Positions 1 to 12,744 of a stretch of DNA of 64,000 nt are shown piece by piece. Each line of letters begins with the position of its first letter. Within the stretch, counting starts at the first letter, position 1. A program made the translations under genes and the position numbers. The notes beneath the pieces were generated by a model. The model saw only the letters and a list, made by a program, of their open reading frames with translations, did no database searches and had not been told where the DNA came from. Source of the DNA: Heliocidaris erythrogramma (lineage: Eukaryota; Echinodermata; Echinoidea; Camarodonta; Echinometridae); the NCBI GenBank assembly GCA_025617745.1, contig CM046866.1, positions 21,094,277 to 21,158,276 on the forward strand. Reading direction: 5' to 3'.

Positions 1-1584
1 AAATATGAAATATGAATTTGAAATTTTTTTTCAATAAAAAGCTGCAGGTCCGGGGTCATTTTTTTGGCGAAAAACCCAAATGTCTTAAATCTATCCAAAT
101 TGGCCCGAGTTCTTGTTTTTCAATGGAGTGGAATAGGAATAGCCTCATTCAGTGATAAAATATGAAATGTGAATTTGAAAATTTTTTCAAGAAAAAAAAT
201 ACACGTCCGGGGTCATCATTTTTGGCGAAAAACCCAAATGTCTTAAATCTATCCAAATTGGCCCGAGTTCTTGTTTTTCAATGGAGTGGAATAGGAATAG
301 CCTCATTCTGCGATGAAATATGAAATATGAATTTGAAATTTTTTTTCAATAAAAAGCTGCAGGTCAGGGTCATTTTTTTGGCGAAAAACCCAAATGTCTT
401 AAATCTATCCAAATTGGCCCGAGTTCTTGTTTTTCAATGGAGTGGAATAGGAATAGCCTCATTCAGTGATAAAATATGAAATGTGAATTTGAAAATTTTT
501 TCAAGAAAAAAAATACAGGTCCGGGGTCATCATTTTTGGCGAAAAACCCAAATGTCTTAAATCTATCCAAATTGGCCCGAGTTCTTGTTTTTCAATGCAG
601 TGGAATAGGAATAGCCTCATTCAGTGATAAAATATGAAATATGAATTTGAAAAATTTGTTGGAAATAGCTGCAGGTCCGGGGTCATCATTTTGTGCGAAA
701 AACCCAAATGTGTTAAATCTATCCAAATTGGCCCGAGTTCTTGTTTTTCAATGGAGTGGAATAGGAATAGCCTCATTCAGTGATAAAATATGAAATGTGA
801 ATTTGAAAATTTTTTCAAGAAAAAAAATACACGTCCGGGGTCATCATTTTTGGCGAAAAACCCAAATGTCTTAAATCTATCCAAATTGGCCCGAGTTCTT
901 GTTTTTCAATGGAGTGGAATAGGAATAGCCTCATTCAGTGATAAAATATGAAATGTGAATTTGAAAATTTTTTCAAGAAAAAAATGCAGGTCCGGGGTCA
1001 TCATTTTTGGCGAAAAAATAGCCTCATTCAGTGATAAAATATGAAATGCGAATTTGAATTTTTTTGGCGAAAACGCCAAATGTCTTAAATCTATCCAAAT
1101 TGGCCCGAGTTCTTGTTTTTCAATGGAGTGGAATAGGAATAGCCTCATTCAGTGATAAAATATGCAATGTGAATTTGAAAATTTTTTCAAGAAAAAAAAT
1201 GCAGGTCCGGGGTCATCATTTTTGGCGAAAAAATAGCCTCATTCAGTGATAAAATATGAAATGTGAATTTGAAAATTTTTTCAAGAAAAAAAATACACGT
1301 CCGGGGTCATCATTTTTGGCGAAAAACCCAAATGTCTTAAATCTATCCAAATTGGCCCGAGTTCTTGTTTTTCAATGGAGTGGAATAGGAATAGCCTCAT
1401 TCTGCGATGAAATATGAAATATGAATTTGAAATTTTTTTTCAATAAAAAGCTGCAGGTCAGGGGTCATTTTTTTGGCGAAAAACCCAAATGTCTTAAATC
1501 TATCCAAATTGGCCCGAGTTCTTGTTGTTCAATGGAGTGGAATAGGAATAGCCTCATTCAGTGATAAAATATGAAATATGAATT
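1..1584 (+). repeat. Satellite A array, forward orientation
   Basis: Tandem monomers of about 157-160 bp. Each carries the same landmarks in order: a GGAATAGGAATAGCCTCATTC block, an AT-rich stretch, a CTGCAGGTCCGGGGTCAT block, a GGCGAAAA block and a CCAAATTGGCCCGAGTTC block. At least two monomer variants alternate, differing in the sequence before the GGTC block (AATAAAAAGCTGCAG or AAGAAAAAAAATACA), so the array has some higher-order order. Short open frames here are by-products of the repeat. No gene is seen. Confidence 0.95.
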
Positions 1585-1609
1585 AGTTCTTGTTTGAAAA
1601 ACAAGAACT
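1585..1609. repeat. Hairpin at the satellite A inversion point
   Basis: Two 11-base arms (AGTTCTTGTTT and AAACAAGAACT, at 1585-1595 and 1599-1609) flank a 3-base centre. Left of it all satellite A monomers read forward. Right of it all read as the reverse complement. The arms are simply the same monomer segment in the two orientations, so this is the breakpoint of a head-to-head inversion. Confidence 0.85.
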
Positions 1610-4600
1610 CGGGCCAATTTGGATAGATTTAAGACATTTGGCGTTTTCGCCAAAAAAATTCAAATTCGCGTTTCATATTTTATCACTGAATGAGGCTATT
1701 TTTTCGCCAAAAATGATGACCCCGGACCTGCAGCTATTTCCAACAAATTTTTCAAATTCATATTTCATATTTTATCACTGAATGAGGCTATTCCTATTCC
1801 ACTCCATTGAAAAAGAAGAACTCGGGCCAATTTGGATAGATTTAAGACATTTGGGTTTTTCGCCAAAAAAATGACCCCGGACCTGCAGCTTTTTATTGAA
1901 AAAAAATTTCAAATTCATATTTCATATTTTATCGCAGAATGAGGCTATTCCTATTCCACTCCATTGAAAAACAAGAACTCGGGCCAATTTGGATAGATTT
2001 AAGACATTTGGCGTTTTCGCCAAAAATGATGACCCCGGACGTGTATTTTTTTTCTTGAAAAAATTTTCAAATTCACATTGCATATTTTATCACTGAATGA
2101 GGCTATTCCTATTCCACTGAAAAACAAGAACTCGGGCCAATTTGGATAGATTTAAGACATTTGGGTTTTTCGCCAAAAAAAATGACCCCGGACCTGCAGC
2201 TTTTTATTGAAAAAAAATTTCAAATTCATATTTCATATTTCATCGCAGAAGTAGGCTATTCCTATTCCACTGAATGTAAAAATATGAACTCAGGCCGCAT
2301 TGGCCATATTTAACACATTTGGGTTTTTCGCACAAAATGATGACCCCGGACCTGCAGCTATTTCCAACAAATTTTTCAAATTCATATTTCATATTTTATC
2401 ACTGAATGAGGCTATTCCTATTCCACTACATTGAAAAACAAGAACTCGGGCCAATTTGGATAGATTTAAGACATTTGGCGTTTTCGCCAAAAATGATGAC
2501 CCCGGACGTGTATTTTTTTTCTTGAAAAAATTTTCAAATTCACATTGCATATTTTATCACTGAATGAGGCTATTCCTATTCCACTGAAAAACAAGAACTC
2601 GGGCCAATTTGGATAGATTTAAGACATTTGGGTTTTTCGCCAAAAAAAATGACCCCGGACCTGCAGCTTTTTATTGAAAAAAAATTTCAAATTCATATTT
2701 CATATTTCATCGCAGAAGTAGGCTATTCCTATTCCACTGAATGTAAAAATATGAACTCAGGCCGCATTGGCCATATTTAACACATTTGGGTTTTTCGCAC
2801 AAAATGATGACCCCGGACCTGCAGCTATTTCCAACAAATTTTTCAAATTCATATTTCATATTTTATCACTGAATGAGGCTATTCCTATTCCACTCCATTG
2901 AAAAAGAAGAACTCGGGCCAATTTGGATAGATTTAAGACATTTGGGTTTTTCGCCAAAAAAATGACCCCGGACCTGCAGCTTTTTATTGAAAAAAATTTC
3001 AAATTCATATTTCATATTTTATCGCAGAATGAGGCTATTCCTATTCCACTCCATTGAAAAACAAGAACTCGGGCCAATTTGGATAGATTTAAGACATTTG
3101 GCGTTTTCGCCAAAAATGATGACCCCGGACGTGTATTTTTTTTCTTGAAAAAATTTTCAAATTCACATTGCATATTTTATCACTGAATGAGGCTATTCCT
3201 ATTCCACTGAAAAACAAGAACTCGGGCCAATTTGGATAGATTTAAGACATTTGGGTTTTTCGCCAAAAAAAAATGACCCCGGACCTGCAGCTTTTTATTG
3301 AAAAAAAATTTCAAATTCATATTTCATATTTCATCGCAGAAGTAGGCTATTCCTATTCCACTGAATGTAAAAATATGAACTCAGGCCGCATTGGCCATAT
3401 TTAACACATTTGGGTTTTTCGCACAAAATGATGACCCCGGACCTGCAGCTATTTCCAACAAATTTTTCAAATTCATATTTCATATTTTATCACTGAATGA
3501 GGCTATTCCTATTCCACTACATTGAAAAACAAGAACTCGGGCCAATTTGGATAGATTTAAGACATTTGGCGTTTTCGCCAAAAATGATGACCCCGGACGT
3601 GTATTTTTTTTCTTGAAAAAATTTTCAAATTCACATTGCATATTTTATCACTGAATGAGGCTATTCCTATTCCACTGAAAAACAAGAACTCGGGCCAATT
3701 TGGATAGATTTAAGACATTTGGGTTTTTCGCCAAAAAAAATGACCCCGGACCTGCAGCTTTTTATTGAAAAAAAATTTCAAATTCATATTTCATATTTCA
3801 TCGCAGAAGTAGGCTATTCCTATTCCAATGAATGTAAAAATATGAACTCAGGCCGCATTGGCCATATTTAACACATTTGGGTTTTTCGCACAAAATGATG
3901 ACCCCGGACCTGCAGCTATTTCCAACAAATTTTTCAAATTCATATTTCGTATTTTATCACTGAATGAGGCTATTCCTATTCCACTCCATTGAAAAACAAG
4001 AACTCGGGCCAATTTGGATAGATTTAAGACATTTGGCGTTTTCGCCAAAAAAATTCAAATTCGCATTTCATATTTTATCACTGAATGAGGCTATTTTTTC
4101 GCCAAAAATGATGACCCCGGACCTGCATTTTTTTTCTTGAAAAAATTTTCAAATTCACATTGCATATTTTATCACTGAATGAGGCTATTCCTATTCCACT
4201 CCATTGAAAAACAAGAACTCGGGCCAATTTGGATAGATTTAAGACATTTGGGTTTTTCGCCAAAAAAAATGACCCCGGACCTGCAGCTTTTTATTGAAAA
4301 AAAAATTCAAATTCATATTTCATATTTCATCGCAGAAGTAGGCTACTCCTATTCCACTGAATGTAAAAATATGAACTCAGGCCGCATTGGCCATATTTAA
4401 CACATTTGGGTTTTTCGCACAAAATGATGACCCCGGACCTGCAGCTATTTCCAACAAATTTTTCAAATTCATATTTCATATTTTATCACTGAATGAGGCT
4501 ATTCCTATTCCACTCCATTGAAAAACAAGAACTCGGGCCAATTTGGATAGATTTAAGACATTTGGCGTTTTCGCCAAAAAAAAATCAAATTCGCATTCCA

Positions 4601-6813
4601 TATTTTATCACTGAATGAGGCTATTTTTTCGCCAAAAATGATGACCCCGGACCTGCATTTTTTTTCTTGAAAAAATTTTCAAATTCACATTGCATATTTT
4701 ATCACTGAATGAGGCTATTCCTATTCCACTCCATTGAAAAACAAGAACTCGGGCCAATTTGGATAGATTTAAGACATTTGGGTTTTTCACCAAAAAAAAT
4801 GACCCCGGACTTGCAGCTTTTTATTGAAAAAAAATTTCAAATTCATATTTCATATTTTATCGCAGAATGAAGCTATTCCTATTCCACTCCATTGAAAAAC
4901 AAGAACTCGGGCCAATTTGGATAGATATAAGACATTTGGGTTTTTCGCCAAAAAAAATGACCCCGGACCTGCAGCTTTTTATTGAAAAAAAAATTCAAAT
5001 TCATATTTCATATTTCATCGCAGAAGTAGGCTACTCCTATTCCACTGAATGTAAAAATATGAACTCAGGCCGCATTGGCCATATTTAACACATTTGGGTT
5101 TTTCGCACAAAATGATGACCCCGGACCTGCAGCTATTTCCAACAAATTTTTCAAATTCCTATTTCATATTTTATCACTGAATGAGGCTATTCCTATTCCA
5201 CTCCATTGAAAAACAAGAACTCGGGCCAATTTGGATAGATTTAAGACATTTGGCGTTTTCGCCAAAAAAATTCAAATTCACATTTCATATTTTATCACTG
5301 AATGAGGCTATTTTTTCGCCAAAAAAATGACCCCGGACCTGCAGCTTTTTATTGAAAAAAAAATTCAAATTCATATTTCATATTTCATCGCAGAAGTAGG
5401 CTACTCCTATTCCACTGAATGTAAAAATATGAACTCAGGCCGCATTGGCCATATTTAACACATTTGGGTTTTTCGCACAAAATGATGACCCCGGACCTGC
5501 AGCTATTTCCAACAAATTTTTCAAATTCATATTTCATATTTTATCACTGAATGAGGCTATTCCTATTCCACTCCATTGAAAAACAAGAACTCGGGCCAAT
5601 TTGGATAGATTTAAGACATTTGGCGTTTTCGCCAAAAAATTCAAATTCGCATTTCATATTTTATCACTGAATGAGGCTATTTTTTCGCCAAAAATGATGA
5701 CCCCGGACCTGCATTTTTTTTCTTGAAAAAATTTTCAAATTCACATTTCATATTTTATCACTGAATGAGGCTATTCCTATTCCACTGCATTGAAAAACAA
5801 GAACTCGGGCCAATTTGGATAGATTTAAGACATTTGGGTTTTTCGCCAAAAATGATGACCCCGGACCTGTATTTTTTTTCTTGAAAAAATTTTCAAATTC
5901 ACATTTCATATTTTATCACTGAATGAGGCTATTCCTATTCCACTCCATTGAAAAAGAAGAACTCGGGCCAATTTGGATAGATTTAAGACATTTGGGTTTT
6001 TCGCCAAAAAATGATGACCCGGACGTGTATTTTTTTCTTGAAAAAATTTTCAAATTCACATTTCATATTTTATCACTGAATGAGGCTATTCCTATTCCAC
6101 TCCATTGAAAAAGAAGAACTCGGGCCAATTTGGATAGATTTAAGACATTTGGGTTTTTCGCCAAAAATGATGACCCCGGACGTGTATTTTTTTTCTTGAA
6201 AAAATTTTTCAAATTCACATTTCATATTTTATCACTGAATGAGGCTATTCCTATTCCACTCCATTGAAAAACAAGAACTCGGGCCAATTTGGATAGATTT
6301 AACACATTTTGGTTTTTCGCACAAAATGATGACCCCGGACCTGCAGCTATTTCCAACAAATTTTTCAAATTCATATTTCATATTTTATCACTGAATGAGG
6401 CTATTCCTATTCCACTCCATTGAAAAACAAGAACTCGGGCCAATTTGGATAGATTTAACACATTTGGGTTTTCGCACAAAATGATGACCCCGGACCTGCA
6501 GCTATTTCCAACAAATTTTTCAAATTCACATTTCATATTTTATCACTGAATGAGGCTATTTTTTCGCCAAAAATGATGACCCCGGACCTGCATTTTTTTT
6601 CTTGAAAAAATTTCAAATTCACATTGCATATTTTATCACTGAATGAGGCTATTCCTATTCCACTCCATTGAAAAACAAGAACTCGGGCCAATTTGGATAG
6701 ATATAAGACATTTGGGTTTTTCCCAAAAAAAAAACCCCGACCTGCAGCTTTTTATTGAAAAAAAAATTCAAATTCATATTTCATATTTCATCGCAGAAGT
6801 AGGCTACTCCTAT
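1610..6813 (-). repeat. Satellite A array, reverse orientation
   Basis: About 33 further ~157-bp monomers in reverse orientation. A third, more diverged monomer type (marked by GCCGCATTGGCCATATTTAAC, seen near 2285, 2760, 3385, 3855, 4380, 5065 and 5435) recurs at intervals of roughly 370 to 680 bp, which shows irregular multi-monomer higher-order units. The array is cut at about 6813, in the middle of a monomer, by the DIRS-A element. No gene is seen. Confidence 0.95.
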
Positions 6814-7010
6814 TTACTGCAATAAATCATATATACCTACCTATTATGCCTGTAGTCTTGACTACGGGACCCCTTCGAGAATTATCACACATGTGTCACA
6901 AAATTGTGCGCACCCCCCCGTAATCCTATTGTCCCCTTTGCCACTCACGCGCGTCAATACGCTACGGCCATCTTCCTCTTTCTTGCTCGCCCCCGACGAG
7001 TAGGACGTAT
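6814..7010 (+). repeat. DIRS-A copy 1 left inverted terminal repeat
   Basis: Starts TTTACTGCAATAAATC and continues through ACCTACCTATTATGCC, GTAGTCTTGACTACGGGACC and the CACATGTG and CACTCACGCGCGTCAA blocks. The same blocks appear as reverse complement at 12745-12956. The CACATGTG and GTAGTCTTGACTAC segments are themselves palindromic. Confidence 0.88.
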
Positions 7011-7361
7011 AGTCACAGCGCTCCTGAAATCAGGTCGTATAGTATCTTTTTGGTGCGCTTTTTCGCATAGTTAAAGCACTTTTAGGTACCTATATTCGTT
7101 TAGATTATAGTACTTTTGTGTTTTATTAGTCACTCTTGCCGATTGCAAGGGATTTTTTGATTTCCTTTCTTGCATTTATTTTTCTCTTTCACGGTCACCC
7201 CACGTAGATATTTCCGTGTTTGCGGGTGTTTCCGTTTGTCACCGAGCCTTCGGGTTCGTGTTTGTTCTTACGTTTAGGCTGTGAAAATTTTTAGTGCGTA
7301 TCTCCCAAATAAACTTTAGTTTTATTTACTGCATTCAGTTGAAGTATTTCTTAATGAAAAG

Positions 7362-7388
7362 TATACTTTATTGTCTGTTTTATTGCAG
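7362..7388 (+). promoter_or_regulatory. Splice-acceptor-like site just before ORF1 start
   Basis: A T-rich stretch ending TTTTATTGCAG lies four bases before the ORF1 ATG at 7393. It looks like a canonical 3' splice site for a 5'-UTR intron. Copy 2 has the same sequence at the same distance, and family B has TCTCCTTACAG six bases before its start codon. Confidence 0.4.
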
Positions 7389-7392
7389 TGGT

Positions 7393-9639
7393 ATGAATTC
7401 GGAAGAAGAAGCAGCTGGGTCAAGGAGACCTGCTTCTTCCGAAGAGTTGTCTAGCAAGACGACTCGGCCTTCCAGAACTCCCCCGAGTACAGCGGTACGC
7501 GGGGGAGGGAGGAGGGCTAAAGGTAAGTTGCCTAGTGGTGTTCCCTTGCAGAGTTTGCCAGTTTCGGAGCTTGCGGCTTCGGGACGGGGCGTTAACTGAA
7601 TCGGGATTGTCAACTCGAAGCCTGTGGTTTCGGGTGGGTGGCGTCAGATTCTAGTGGTTTGGATATCTCGAATCCAATCCCCCGGTCGCTGAGACCAGAG
7701 GGGGGGGCTGTGGTTTCCCGTACGGTAGCGTTCACTCGCTCTGATCCGTTAGGGGAGACGCGCCCCACTACTGCAGGGCAACCCACGGGCTTAGTCCATG
7801 TTGGTCTGGGTTCTCAAACCCTAGCCCCCGGCAAACGCCATATGGGGGAACGAGTACTTTCTGGGCTGTCTCAGTTGCCAGCTGATGGGAATGCTCGAGC
7901 TAACAATTATGGACGCTCTCTGAGCAACAGGTGTTTTCACCTGAGTGCGTGACTACTAGTGCTCCCCTATTGCCGCTTTCGAGCGGTCCAATAGTGGGTT
8001 CACATGCCTTTAGTAGTCATCGGGCACATACCGAGTCATCTCGGTCTGCCCACGCACTGGGAGCTTTTAGCTCCCAACCCATGGCTACGGCATCTTTTGC
8101 CTAGCCAATATGGGTGATTTGGGCGATTCTCTAGGCTTACGCCATGAGCGCTCCAATCCCTTTATGGGAAGTGAACGTCCCTCCGCGAGGAATCGGTTCG
8201 TGTTTCCGAAGAGGCTTCGGGGATCCGAATGAATCTGATTAAGCGTTCTAAGAAAAGGTTTCGGCTACGACTATTGTCGAGCCAGCCAAGAAAAAGGCCA
8301 AGAAGAAGGCGAAAAGAGGCAAGGCTTTGCCGGCCTCTTGCCCGTCTGGCCTGGCTGACCCGGCTAGCTCCTCTCAAGCTGACATGTTCAGTATGATGCG
8401 GGCTTTTGCTCAGAGTCAGGGTTGGTCCTTTGTACCGGCTTCTTCAACCCTGACTTCTGTCCCTATCAGGGATCTCGCTTTGAGTCTGATCAACCTTTTG
8501 TGATTGATTCCTCTTTGTCTGAGACTGATTCGCATGTGCCTCCTACTCCCGCGGCCCTTGGGGCTCCGCCGGGCGAGGAGACTGTTGGTGAACCATGCGG
8601 GACCCGCCTGCGGAGGCCTTTGTTAGCGTTCCTTTGTCTCATTCCACTCGGGTGGAACCAGATTTGGATGCGTCCTCTCAAGCTTCGGTTCCCGAATCGC
8701 TTGGGCAGGCGGAGTCCTCAATCGCTCAATCTCTATGAGTGGAAGCGATTGCTTTGTTGTCCAATATCTCCCTGAAGTTCAGTCAACCCGCGCGCAGGGT
8801 TCGACTTCGCGTTGGAATTTCAAGCAGCAGGTCTCCTCGAGGGTATTGCTCTCGAGGAGCTTTCAAGCTGGAGTATGACCGCATTGAGGCCGCGGTGTTG
8901 GTTAAGCGATCTAATGCGGTCAGGGGTAAGGCTTTTGCCTTTTGTTCTCAGGACCAAGACAGCTTTTTCAAGCTAAGATTCTTTCTCCTGAGATTTTAGA
9001 GGTTGGTCGTCGCTTGCGGGCGACTAATCCGCTTACCTCCGCTGCGTTCAGGGCGGAGGATAAGATTTGGTCTAATATTGAAAACCACATTAGATCAGGG
9101 ATGCGTTTGGCGGCTTTTCAAGGGCTTCTCTCCGACCTTATGTCCAGGGCGGAGGAGTTGAATGTTACCGATGGTGACAAGCTGATTATTGACGACTTGC
9201 TGCATACTCTTTTTTGTCTGCAGTGGTCGCAGCTTTCCACAGCAGCTGCTTCGGCTACGTTCCGTCGCAGGACCTCGGCTCTCTCAGCACTGGTGTTAGA
9301 GAGTCGGGCATTGCTCAACTTCTCCGAGATGTTCCGTCTCGGGGTCCTTCGCTTTTTGGTGGTAAATTCGCTACGGTGTTTCAAAGAGAGATCGATGCGC
9401 GAAAGCAGATCTCGGATATGACTAAGCAGTTTCACACTAGCTCTAAGCCAACGCGGGCCCCTGTTCAGCGTAGACCTGCTGGTCCTGTTTCGGGTCAACG
9501 CAGTCGTGTGTCTAGGGTCCCGCCTCCTGAGCCTCAGCCAGCTCCGTCTCGTGGGAGAGGGAGTCGTGGCAGGGGTTTTTTTTCGAGAGGTTCTCGTGGT
9601 AAGGCGATGACTTCGCAGAAGGCCAAGCCTGGTTTTTGA
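7393..9639 (+). pseudogene. DIRS-A copy 1 gag-like ORF1 (degraded)
   Basis: The gag-like first ORF of DIRS elements, presumed to be the nucleic-acid-binding structural protein. It starts at ATG 7393 with an acidic/serine-rich N-terminus (MNSEEEA...). The frame breaks after residue 43 at a GTAAGT site and can be picked up again at 7777 (see the candidate intron). Downstream the frame shifts repeatedly (about 8230, 8600, 8800 and 8990) relative to the uninterrupted 599-codon frame of copy 2. The C-terminal part, near 9520-9639, is rich in Arg/Gly/Ser (SRGRGSRGRGFFSRGSRGK), typical of RNA-binding tails. The NLS-like run of Lys/Ala codons is near 8285-8320. The recombinase and RT genes follow. 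Non-functional as it stands. Confidence 0.8.
7523..7776 (+). other. Candidate intron in DIRS-A copy 1 ORF1
   Basis: Begins AAAG|GTAAGTTG and ends CCCACTACTGCAG|GG. The first coding piece (7393-7522) is 130 nt, leaving one base over. The second frame entered at 7777 needs two bases to complete a codon, so the phase fits. The same sites and the same 130-nt first exon occur in copy 2. This is an inference from splice-site consensus and phase. No transcript evidence is available. Confidence 0.5.
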
Positions 9640-9644
9640 CGTTT

Positions 9645-11110
9645 TTCCCCGAGCGCTTGTTCGACCGAATGTGGTAGGTGGCCGACTTCATGCGTTTCTC
9701 CCCGCTTGGGAGGCCATCTCCGGGGACGGTTTGTTCTCTCCGTCGTGCGAGACGGATTCTTCATAGATCTTTGCGCCTCGCTCCCCGGAGGGGCTATAAG
9801 AAATCGGTCACCTCCCATGTCTGCCCTGTCTCGGTCTCATGCTTCGAAGGAGATCGAGTCTCTTTTGGAAAAGAGGGCTATAGAAAGGGTAAGAGACAGG
9901 CCGTCTCTTTCCCTTTCTCCAATATTTGTTATTCCCAAGCGCTCGGGAAAACTTCGTTTGATACTGAACCTAAAGAGGATAAACAATTTATTCCTCCGGT
10001 TCATTTCGTATGGAGACTCTTGCCTCCATTCTCCGTTGATCAAAAGGAAGACTACGCGGTCTCGATAGATCTCAAGGACGCGTACTTTCACATTCCCATT
10101 CATCGCGCATCTCGCGATCTTCTGGGGTTCTCCTTCCTCTCGGAGACTTACCGTTTCGGGCTCTTCCCTTCGGGCTGCGCCCGGCCCCTCGGGTTTTTAC
10201 TCAAGTTGTAGCGGTGCTAGCGGCCTTTCTGAGGCGTCGCGGCCTGCGGTTGTTTTTGTTACCTGGACGATTGGCTTCTCCTTGCGGAGTCGCGCGATCG
10301 TTTGTTGGACGAACTCGTTTGCTAGTCCCTCTCTTACTCAAGACTTAGGTTTCCTAATAAATTGGGAAAAGTCAGAGTTAGTCCCCACTCGCAACCCAGT
10401 TTTTCTGGGGGCAGTGTTAGACATAAGGAATCAGTTAGCACTACCCAGTCGAGACAGGATTCTCACCTTGTCTCTGCGGCTCGCAAGCTCTTGCTGGCCA
10501 GAAGAGTCTCGCCAGACAGTGGCTTCAGTTTCTAGGTTATCTAGCCAGTCAATCGATGTTTTAGAGGACTGCCGGCTCCTCATGAGACCCTTTCAGAGAC
10601 ATCTCCTCAGTTCTTCAAGCCGGAAAAGACTCTCTTTTGGTCTGGATTCCAGTACCAGTAAAGATCAAGTCTCTTCTCGCTTGTTGGACGAGCGAGGTGT
10701 TTCTCGCGCGAGGCAGGTCCTTCTCTGCCCCTCTTCCGTCGATATCGGTTTCGACGACGCCTCTCGGTTGGGGTGGGGAGGACACTGCAACGGCAGCACG
10801 GTTGCGGGGGATTGGTCTCATCTTGGGACTCTTCCTCATATCAATGTCCTGGAGTTTATGGCAGTTCTGTTGACCTTGCTCCATTTCAGAAGTCGACTTC
10901 TCAGTCGTTCGTTCTGATTCTCACGGACAATGTTACTGTGGCGGCATATATCAATCGGCAGGGAGGCACTCGTTCGGTTGCCCTGAATGCCCTAGCAGCT
11001 CAGCTGTGGAGGTGGTGTCGTCGCATGGCAATCACACACGTGGCCTCTTTCATCCCGGTCGGGAAAACCTCATTGCGGATTTTCTGTCCCGGGGCAGGTA
11101 TCTTCATCGG
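9645..11110 (+). pseudogene. DIRS-A copy 1 reverse transcriptase / RNase H (frameshifted)
   Basis: Reverse transcriptase for copying the element's RNA. Recognisable blocks, spread over several frames: FVLSVVRDGFFIDL (~9730), SPIFVIPKRSGKLRL (~9920), SIDLKDAYFHIPIH with the first catalytic Asp (~10060), and the YLDD box encoded from 10260 (TACCTGGACGAT) but out of frame with its left neighbour. Then come LGFLINWEKSEL (~10350), the RNase H block GWGGHCNGS with INVLEFMAV carrying the Glu (~10770-10860), and DNVTVAAYINRQGG (~10930). At least four frameshifts separate these blocks, so no functional protein can be made. Confidence 0.85.
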
Positions 11111-12555
11111 AATGGATGCTCCATCCGGAGGTATTTTGCCGCATTCGCACTTGCCTAGGTCCACTGGAAGTGGATCTATTTGCGTCGGTGCTAAATCACC
11201 AGCTGCCGAAGTATTGCTCCCGTGTTCGCGATCAGGGAGCATGGGCTCTCGATGCTTTCTCCCTCAGCTGGAGAACCTTCAGGGATTCGCCTTTCCTCCC
11301 TTCCAACTGATTCCGCGTGTCTTGCGGAAAATCAGGGAAGATTGGGCGAGGGTGCTTGTAATAGCTCCCTTTTGGCCCAGGAGGAATTGGTTTTCCGGAG
11401 CTTATGAGCCTTCTAAGGGCTCAACCGTTAGTTCTCCCGTTAAGAGCGGATCTGTGTTACAGCCCCTATCGGAGATCTCACCACAATCCGGAGTCTCTTT
11501 CATTTGACTGCTTGGCCCCTGTCAGGGAATCTGCAAGACAGTCGGGTCTCTCTGATAGAGCCGCGGACTTTTTAATGTCCAGTCGTAGGGTTTCTACTAG
11601 GGAAATTTACAATTCCCGTCTCTCGTCTTTTTCCTTTGGTGCAAAGAGAGAAATCAAACCCCTTCTAAGGCTCCTATTGGTTCAATTTGCGATTTCTTAA
11701 TCTCGTTATTTGACAAAGGGGATCTATTTCTACTATCCGAGGCTATACGTTCGGCGATCGGGGCCATTCATTCGGGTTTTTCGGATGGTTCGGGGATTTC
11801 CAATTCCCGCTACAAGTGGTTTGATTCGTTCGTTCTTTCTGAAACGACCTTCGTTTTCTAAGTTAGTGCAGTCTTGAGTCTGCCTAAGGTCCTGGAGCCC
11901 TTGGCGAAACCTCATTTTGAACCGTTAGGTGAAGCATCGCTTCATCATCTTACGTTAAGACGCTCTTTTTGGTAGCTATTGCCTCTGGGCAGAGGCGCAG
12001 TACTCTTCATGCTCTCTGTCTTACTCCTGGTCATGTTCGCTGGGAGAAAAAGGCGTTAGATTGATTCCTAGGGCTTCTTTTGTGCCAAGAATCAGACAGC
12101 TGCCTCTGGCCCTGTTGAGATTTTTCTTTGTCCGCTTTCTAACTTTCTTCGGTGCGTGAGGACAAAGTTTGGTGTCCTGTAAGGGCTCTCAAATGGTATA
12201 TTGATAAGACTAAGTCTTATCGTAAGGATGATCAGTTGTTCCTGATCACTAGAGAGCCTTTTTCTCCTGCCTCTCTTGATTCCATCTCTAGATGGATCGT
12301 TGAAGCTATTAGGGCCGCTGCACAGAGGCTCTTTTTATCCGACAGTAAGCCTCGTGCTCATGATACTCGTAGTGTCAGCACTTCTTGGGCTCTCTTTCAA
12401 GGTGTGGCGCTTGTTGATTTTTTGAAGGCTGCTTATTGGCGTTCGCCCAATTCCTTCATTTCTTGCTACCTTAGGGGATATTCCCGCAGGTGAAGCTTTG
12501 TTTGCGTCAGCCACCTTGAAGGCCGCTGTGTCTTCTTGTAGTCTTTTGGTGTAAT
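11111..12555 (+). pseudogene. DIRS-A copy 1 tyrosine recombinase (frameshifted)
   Basis: The region opens with the conserved DIRS linker block VDLFASVLNHQLP...DAFSLSW (11180-11270). A tyrosine recombinase follows: an N-terminal core-binding part (SSRRVSTREIYNSRLS near 11580), the first catalytic Arg in RRSTLHAL (~11995), the HDTR box (~12358), a Trp in AYWRS and the nucleophilic Tyr in ISCYL (codon 12467-12469). In DIRS elements this enzyme integrates the circular DNA intermediate without a target duplication. Frameshifts at about 11690, 11750-11900, 12055 and 12140 break the frame. The R-HxxR-W-Y set is still visible across frames. Confidence 0.88.
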
Positions 12556-12599
12556 CCTATTTCCTTTGCTCGAAACATGCCTCCCGGTCTTTGAGTTGG

Positions 12600-12720
12600 C
12601 GCTGGTCTGGCATAATAGGTAGGTATATATGATTTATTGCAGTAAATTTGTAAAATCAGCACTGATTTTCTTATTTACTATATAAATCTATATACCTACC
12701 TATGACCCTCCCTCCTTCCC
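12600..12720. repeat. DIRS-A copy 1 internal complementary region
   Basis: Contains the reverse complement of the left end (GGTAGGTATATATGATTTATT then GCAGTAAA, 12620-12648) joined directly to the reverse complement of the right end (GTAAAATCAGCACTGATTTT and ATATAAATCTATATACCTAC, up to about 12702). This back-to-back joining of both termini is the hallmark of DIRS elements and is thought to template the completion of the circular DNA intermediate. Confidence 0.88.
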
Positions 12721-12744
12721 CGCTCCTTGCAAGCAACATGTTTC

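Noticed and set aside
1..6813. Satellite arrays as CRISPR
   Set aside because: The repeats are continuous ~157-bp satellite monomers without unique spacers, and the genome is animal.
906..6825. Several open frames of 60-80 codons with near-identical proteins on both strands
   Set aside because: All lie in satellite A and repeat with the monomer. They are translations of the repeat, not genes.
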